Positions 58,716 to 64,000 of a DNA stretch of 64,000 nt are shown in pieces. The DNA lies in contig NC_134138.1 in assembly GCF_033958435.1 (NCBI RefSeq), forward strand, positions 211,553,298-211,617,297, written 5' to 3'. The stretch comes from Carettochelys insculpta. Taxonomy: Eukaryota > Chordata > Testudines > Carettochelyidae. The notes under the pieces were generated by a model. It was not told the DNA's origin, made no database searches, and was given only the letters and a program-made list of their open reading frames with translations. A program made the position numbers and the translations under genes. Every line of letters begins with the position of its first letter. Position 1 is the stretch's first letter.

Positions 58716-60598
58716 TCAGCTGGCCCCAGGTCCCCCCTCGGCGGAATGGCCCTTGGTGGCGGGTGACAGTGCGACGGCGGATGGCACAGCGGCTGGAGCA
58801 GCGGGTGGAGCAGGCAGGGCAGGCGCTGCGGCGGCCAGCGTGGCCTGGGGGGCCAGGGAGTCCGCGATGCGGTTGAGGGTCTGCATGTATGCCCCCATGC
58901 CTCCTGGAGCCAGGCCATCGCCCACTCCTGGAGGTGGAGGCGGCGTTCCTCCACCCGCAGCCGCTGCTCGGCAACCTCCAGCTGCTGACGGTGCAGTGCC
59001 AGCAGCTGGGGGTCCATCACCGGCAGCTGGTGGTGCTGCATCCACCGTCTTCCCCGCCATGGGGCCGGTCATTGCTCCGCCGAGGGGCTGGCCTGGCGTG
59101 ATGGCCCCGGAGGGCTTTCCGGGACCACTGACGCCTCGCCAGCGCTCTACGGTCCTTCCGATGGTGCAGCTGCGGAACACAGGAGGCAGGGAAGAAGAGT
59201 GGAGACAGCCATTAGTGTGGGTCCCGAGCCGTGGCCCTTGTCCCCCCGCCCCTCTGCTGCAGGTTCCCCATCCTCGTCCCTGGGAGATGCTGCTGTGATG
59301 GGGTTCATGGGTCCCCCTGCACTGCACCCCTTCTGCTGGCAGGAGTGACTCTCACTCACTCAGCAGGTACGACAGGAGGTTTATTAGGCAACAGATACCC
59401 AGTTTCTCCCAGAAGCGACAGTACAGCAGTCAGAGACGGTCCTTCCAACCCGTCCTGGGGAGAAGACCCCGAGGGGTGCCCCTCTGGGGTGTAGCTTTCC
59501 CCCTCCTCAGGCTGGCTGCCTTCCAGCTCTCCCTTCCCCTAGCCTCTAACTGCCGTCCCCGATTCAAACCCAGCTCGGCTCCTCCCTCCTCTTTGTTCAG
59601 GGCAGAGGTGTAACCTGCCAGTTGTAGCCCCAGGATCATCCTTAGCCACTGGGAGCTATTCAGCTTGTTTCTCATATCTAGCCTGAGTCTCGCACTTGCA
59701 CTCCCCACACTCCATCACATGCTGCTGCTGGGTGTCCCACCCCCTCCCCCTGGGGGACCCTAGAGGTTCTGCTCCCCCCAGCCCCAGGGATGGGGCATGG
59801 CACTGTCGTGCTGGTGGGGGCAGGGGCTGATGCACTCCTGTGAGGGACATGCCACTGCTGTCCCTGGGGCCATGGTCATCTGGGCATGTGGAGGGCCCTG
59901 GCCATATCTATTACCCCTGCCCCTCAAACCCGGGGGTGTGCACCAGGAGGGGTACATACCTGATGGTCCACTCCCACAGTCGGGGGGACACCTGGCGGGC
60001 GGACTCCCAGCTGGAGCTCCTGGATGGGAGGATGATGTGCAGGCCGGCATCACTGGAGGAGGAGTCCCTCTCCTCCTCCTCCGGTGCCCCGGGGGTGGGC
60101 TCCTGGTGGGGCCCCCAGGGTGCGGGGCTTGCCTCTGGGGCGGACTCCGCCTCCGGGGCCTGCTGGGGCTCCTTGGCCAAGATATCAAGAGTGGCCGGAG
60201 AGGAGGAGGTGTGCTGGGGGCCCAGGATGTCCCTGAGCTCTCTGTAAAAGGGGCAAGTGATGGGGGTGGCCCCAGATCAGCCGGCCGCATCCTGGGCCCA
60301 GGCGTAACCCTGCCACAGCTCCTTCACTTTACTGCGTACATGATCCGGAGTGCGGGCAGGGTGACCCCAGGCGGCCAGTCCCTCAGCCAGCTGAGCGACA
60401 CACATCCGCGTTCCGCCTCTTGCTCCCCATTACCTGGAGCACCTCCTCCTCGCTCCAGAGCCCCAGCAGGTCCCGAAGCTCGGCCTCCGTCCAGGAGGGG
60501 CCCCGCTGCCACTTCCCCACCTGGCTGCTGGGCTGTGAGCCCTGGCTCCCCTTGGGGGGGGTCCCCTGGGGGTGCTGGGGGGGCTGCCGAGCGGCCAT
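58716..60598 (-). pseudogene. Harbinger copy 3 Myb/SANT-like gene, disrupted
   Basis: On the minus strand the gene starts at an ATG at 60598 (MAARQPPQHPQG). The Myb-like region reads GPSWTEAELRDLLGLWSEEE, then a one-base shift near 60400 moves the frame to VAQLAEGLAAWGHPARTPDH and VRSKVKELWQGYAWAQ. An in-frame TGA follows at 60279-60277, then CPFYRELRDILG and an acid-rich linker. A donor-like CAG|GTATGT is near 59960 and an acceptor-like TTCCGCAG near 59170. The last exon has a helical stretch (LLALHRQQLEVAEQRLRVEE) that shifts frame before AYMQTLNRIADSLAP. A solo LTR sits in the presumed intron. Exon limits are inferred. Confidence 0.7.
59294..59719 (-). mobile_element. Solo LTR inserted in Harbinger copy 3
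   Basis: The 426-bp block starts TGTGATGG and ends CCATCACA, a perfect 8-bp inverted pair of the TG...CA type. TGCTGC is duplicated on both sides (59288-59293, 59720-59725), which fits retroviral integration. AATAAA on the minus strand (59385-59380) lies near one end, so the LTR reads leftward. No internal genes are present, so recombination between two LTRs probably removed them. It is younger than copy 3. Confidence 0.8.
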
Positions 60599-61138
60599 CG
60601 CATTGAGTGGGGGTGTGGGTGGCTGCAGAGGAGCGTGCAGGCTGGCCACGTGTTACTGCTGCTGCCTGCATGCTCTCTCAGCTTCCTGCACAGGAAGGGA
60701 GGGTGCGGGGAGCTTTTAGGGGCCGCTCCACGCGGCCACCATTGAGCTCAGGGGCTGGAGAGAGCATCTCTCAACCCCTCAGTTGATGGCCGCCATGGAG
60801 GACCCCGCAATTTCGATGTTGCGGGACGCGCAACGACTGCACGTTCCCTACTTCGACGTTGAACGTCGAAGTAGGGCGCTATTCCCATCCCCTCATGGGG
60901 TTAGTGGCTTCGACGTCACGCCGCCTAACGTCGATGTTAACTTCGAAATAGCGCCCAACACGTGTAGCAGTGACGGGCGCTATTTCGAAGTTGGTGCCAC
61001 TACTTCGAAGTAGCATGAACGTGTAGACGCAGCTTTAGTGACTTTAAAAAGCAACGCCGGCATCTCGGACTATACAGAGGTCAAAAGGTCAAATTTCCGC
61101 AGTCACGCTCTGAAAGGTTGCTGACACCTGTTCTAATT

Positions 61139-62230
61139 CATTCTAAAAGAAACCTAAATGTGAGAGAGGATAGTAAATGAGATGTGGTTTCGCAGTGTGG
61201 TTTCCATTGGATAGATCAAAGTGTTCCATGCACATTTAGGGCCCATAGAAAAAAAGGATCCTCTCATGGAGGAAGGTGATAACAGTCTCTCTCTACACAG
61301 CTGTATGTGATCACACTTGGAATATTGCATTCAGAAAGTGTAGCGAGACAGAGGGGCTGCCCACAAACCTGGAAGTGTAGGAACTCCTCCAGGCACCCTT
61401 GTGGGCAGAGCCCTGTCCCACCCCACCATGTTTCCAGAAATCATGGGTGGGACAGGAAGTACAAAAGGTAGGCCCAGGAGCTCCATTAGGACTCAGCCAC
61501 TGGAGGAGACACATGCCTTCCCTGAATTCCCAAGGTTGCTATAGACTTCAAGGAAGCTGAGGACTGCCCAGGACCACTGACAGACCCCAATAGGCCCAAC
61601 CCACAGGACCTGTGAGCCCTGACAGAGGCTTCAGTTCCCAACAACCCAGAAAACCTGCTACCAAGCCAGGTATGCCTAGAAGGAGAGTGAAAAAGTCGCC
61701 CGGGGTAGCCAGCCCTTGTATGGCTAAAACACTGACCATGAACAAGTCAGCGTGTTACAGTAAGAATCTCCACAGACCCAGTGGCAGAACAGTCTGCCAC
61801 CATGAGGTCCCTGGGTTGTGCCACAGAGGAGCAATTGGATATGCATCCTCCCTGCCACCCCACTCTGTGGATGGCAGCCTCCCCCATTTCCCTGGGCAAA
61901 ATGCTTGTGCTTGTTGACTCTCCACCAGAGCTAGGAGACCAGCTGTTTGCTGTCCCAACCTGAGTTAGGGCCTGGGATTACTGACTGTTTGCTCAGCCTG
62001 AATACCGGCCCAGGACCCTGAACATTTTGCTGCCCATCCTGAGCTAAGGCCCAGACTAACTGATTGTATTTGTGGGGTGGGCCCTGGACAGAGAGAGGAT
62101 TGTACTCACAACTCCTGTCACCTGGATGATTCCCCGGGTTCAGCACCCAACTGTGTACTGAAATGGAGTGGTTGCCCCCAGACCAGGAGGAGATGGGTCC
62201 ACATCCCAAACAGATTACAGAAAAATCAAA
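61139..62230. repeat. Unclassified repeat block, possibly LTR-type
   Basis: From about 61340 (TGTAGCGAGACAGAGGGGC) to about 62215 the sequence is richer in C and G and includes a GACAGAGAGAGGATTGTACT stretch and CAGACCAGGAGGAGATGGGT, reminiscent of gypsy-type LTR sequence. Just before it, CACTTGGAATATTGCATTCAG translates to the CR1 LEYCIQ motif, so a small CR1 piece may lie at about 61250-61345. Boundaries are unclear. Open frames have no domain signal. Confidence 0.3.
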
Positions 62231-64000
62231 TGTGGGGAGAGAGGATAAGGAAAGGCTAGCAAATTGCTCTAGGGATGGATAGATCATATTGTAAGGGAAA
62301 GGTAAAAGAATTAGATACAACCAGGTTGGCTTACCAGGGAAGTCCTTGCTGAGCTTAAACTCAAAAATGATGTGTATAAGAAGTGGAAAAGTGGACAGAT
62401 GACTAAGGAGGCATATAAATATATGGCTGGAGAATGCCAGGGAGTAATCAGGAAAGCAAAAGCACAATTGGAACTGCAGCTAGCAAGGGATGTGAAGGGC
62501 AACAAGAAGGGTTTCTACAGGCATGTTAACAATAAAAGGGTGATCAGGGACAATGAGGGACCATTACTGGATGAGGGAGGTAACCTGGTGACAGATGATG
62601 TGGGAAAGTCTGAAGTACTCAATGCTTTTTTGCTTCCACCTTCACGGACAAGGTCAGCTCCCACACTACGGCACTAGGCAATGCAGTATGGGAAGGAGGT
62701 GGGCAGCCCTCAAGTGGGGAAAGAACATATTAAGAGCTATTTAGAAAAGCTAGACATACACAAATCTATGAGTCTGGGTTTAATCCATTCAATGGTACTG
62801 AGAGAATTGGCAGATGTTATTGCAGAGCCTTCGGCTATTATCTTTGAAAACTCATGGAGATCAGCAGAGCTCCCGGACGATTTGAAAGACACAAATGTAG
62901 TGCCCACCTTTGAAAAATGAAAGAAGAACAAACCCTGGAACTATACCTCAGTCCCTGGAAAAATCATGGAGGGGATCCTCTAGGCATCCCTTTTGAAGCC
63001 CTTGAAAGAGGGGATAGTAAGCAAAAGTAGTCGACGTGGATTCACGAAGGACAAGTCATGCCTGACCAATCTGATTAGCTTATGTGATGAGGTAACTGGC
63101 TCTGTGGACATGGGAAAGTCAATGGATGTGATATACCTTGACTTTAGCAAAGCTTTTGATAGTCTCCCACAACATTCTAACCCTTAGGTTAAGGAAGTAT
63201 GTATTGGATACATGGACTGTAACGTGGATAGGAAGCTGGCTAAATGACTGAGCCCAATGGGTAATGATCAATTGTTCTTTGTCTGGTTGGCAGTCAGTTT
63301 CAAGTGGAGTGTCCCAAGGATCAGTTCTAGGGCTGATATTGTTCAACATCTTTATTAATGACCTGGATGAGGGGATGGATTGCACTCTCAGCAAATTTGC
63401 AGATGACATTAAGTTAGGGGAGATAGATACGTTGGAGGATACGAATAGGATCCTATATAAATTGGAGGATTGGGCCAAAAGAAATGTGATAAGGTTCAAT
63501 AAGGAGAAGAGTAGAGTCCTGCACTTGGGACAGAAGAATCCCAAGCATTGTTACAGGATGAAGCCTGACTGGCTAAGTAGCAGTGTAGCAGAAGAGGACC
63601 TGGGGATTACAATGGATGAGAGACTGAATATGAGTCAACCTTGTGCCCTTATAACCAAGAAATCTAAAGGCATATTGAGGTGCATTGGGAAAAGCATTTC
63701 CAGCAAATCTAGAGAAGTTATTATTCTCTTCTATTCAGCACTGTCGAGGCCACATCTGGAGTATTGCATCCAGTTTGAGCCCCTCAGTATAGAAAGGATG
63801 TGGATACATTGGAGCAGGTTCAGTGGATGGCAATGAAAATTATTGTGGGGGACTGGAGCACACCTGACCTGTGAGGAGAGGCTGAGGGATCTGGGGTTAT
63901 TTCATTTGCAGAAGAGAAGAGTGAGGGGTGATTTGATAGATCCCTTCATCTTCCTGAAGGGGTTTCTAAAGAGGATGGAGAGAGTCTGTTCTCAGTAGTG
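62231..64000 (+). mobile_element. Second CR1 retrotransposon, degenerate, continues beyond the window
   Basis: The coding order matches CR1 ORF2 from the linker before the RT to past the RT core, and the window ends before its 3' tail. It differs clearly from the intact CR1 at 12153 and is an older subfamily. The left limit is approximate; the endonuclease part is missing, so the copy is 5'-truncated. Confidence 0.75.
62340..63990 (+). pseudogene. CR1 ORF2 reverse transcriptase remnant
   Basis: Segments in order are VYKKWKSGQMTKEAYKYM (about 62370), VNNKRVIRDNEGPLLDEG (about 62527), ELADVIAEPSAIIFENSW (about 62806), RRGFTKDKSCLTNLI (about 63034), VIYLDFSKAFDSLP (about 63127), SGVSQGSVLG (about 63303), FINDLDEGMD (about 63352), KFADDIKLG (about 63394) and RPHLEYCIQ (about 63749). 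Stops occur near 62675, 62918 and 63187, with frame changes between segments. The region from the second Asp motif (FADD) to 63836 is still open. It is inactive. Confidence 0.75.

Larger units (their letters stand above)
56479..61034. mobile_element. Harbinger copy 3, the best preserved copy
   Basis: The left end AGCTACGTCTACACGTGAAC and the inverse of the right end (AGCTGCGTCTACACGTTCAT) match closely. TTA is duplicated exactly (56476-56478, 61035-61037). It is about 4.56 kb with a nuclease gene on the plus strand, a Myb-like gene on the minus strand, and a solo LTR in between (59294-59719). High GC and CpG content sets it apart from the AT-rich flanks. The ends, duplication and nuclease are intact; the Myb-like gene is not. 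Confidence 0.9.
56241..61130. mobile_element. Small hAT element split by Harbinger copy 3
   Basis: The left end CAGCGGTCAGTAACC and the inverse of the right end (CAGGTGTCAGCAACC) agree at 12 of 15 places and match the Charlie-like CAGGGGTCAGCAACC end of hAT elements. Flanking octets TTCTTATT (56233-56240) and TTCTAATT (61131-61138) differ at one place, as expected for the hAT 8-bp duplication. Without the Harbinger insertion the element would be about 330 bp, so it is non-autonomous and predates copy 3. Confidence 0.75.

Noticed and set aside
58716..59327. 203-codon open frame on the minus strand as a separate gene
   Set aside because: It overlaps the helical last exon of the Myb-like gene in another frame. 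Its Ala/Pro/Gly-rich N-terminal half looks like GC-rich chance coding. Only the MQTLNRIADSLAP part belongs to the real product.
1..64000. CRISPR arrays, operons, rRNA or tRNA genes
   Set aside because: There are no regularly spaced direct repeats with unique spacers, and introns and vertebrate transposons show that this is not prokaryotic. No cloverleaf with internal A and B boxes was recognised.

Overview
This window looks like vertebrate nuclear DNA from a sauropsid, most probably a turtle, less likely a crocodilian. The evidence is the repeat content: CR1-type LINEs, many PIF/Harbinger DNA transposons and fold-back MITEs sharing a GGCYRTGTCTACACTA-like end, hAT and Tigger/mariner-type elements, retroviral-type LTRs, and no Alu or L1. 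The background is AT-rich with spliced-gene vertebrate character. I found no host protein-coding exon, tRNA, rRNA or CRISPR. The species assignment is inference.

Layout. About 1-8.4 kb is AT-rich sequence with MITEs at 3276-3532, 3570-3987 and 6067-6489, a CR1 tail at 4428-4630 and a SINE-like repeat at 6584-6814. From 8.45 to 17.66 kb lies a decayed LINE (endonuclease, RT and C-terminal zinc finger). It was split first by a Harbinger-derived MITE (11591-12078) and then by a full-length CR1 (12153-16787) whose two ORFs are both open. From 17.87 to 22.6 kb a MITE is split by a 4.2-kb Harbinger (copy 1), followed by half of another MITE. At 26.6-27.3 kb a Tigger-like element holds a mariner-like one. 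From 29.86 to 34.35 kb lies Harbinger copy 2, itself hit by a MITE, then another MITE at 34.47-34.89 kb. From 35 to 56 kb is mostly unique AT-rich DNA with scattered MITEs, an LTR-like block (44.9-46.3 kb) and a hAT-like element (53.85-54.22 kb). At 56.24-61.13 kb a small hAT element holds Harbinger copy 3, which in turn holds a solo LTR. The window ends inside a second, degenerate CR1 (62.23 kb onward).

How the parts relate. Each Harbinger copy carries a convergent gene pair: a HARBI1-type DDE nuclease (family role: DNA cleavage and transfer) and a Myb/SANT-like DNA-binding protein (family role: recognition of transposon ends). Copies 1 and 2 are dead. Copy 3 has paired ends, a TTA target duplication and an open two-exon nuclease with all acidic residues, but its Myb gene is broken. 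The MITEs lack proteins and would depend on such enzymes in trans. The one at 11591 is clearly an internal-deletion relative of copy 3. CR1 ORF1 (zinc-ribbon-like motif plus SGNH esterase) and ORF2 (APE endonuclease plus reverse transcriptase) form a potentially complete retrotransposition unit.

The most notable points are the young CR1 whose ORF2 has no upstream AUG, the intact nuclease beside a decayed partner, the layered insertions that give a relative chronology, and exact POU octamer sites in several unrelated MITEs. I did not find an unmistakably new biological system; the best leads are in the findings.
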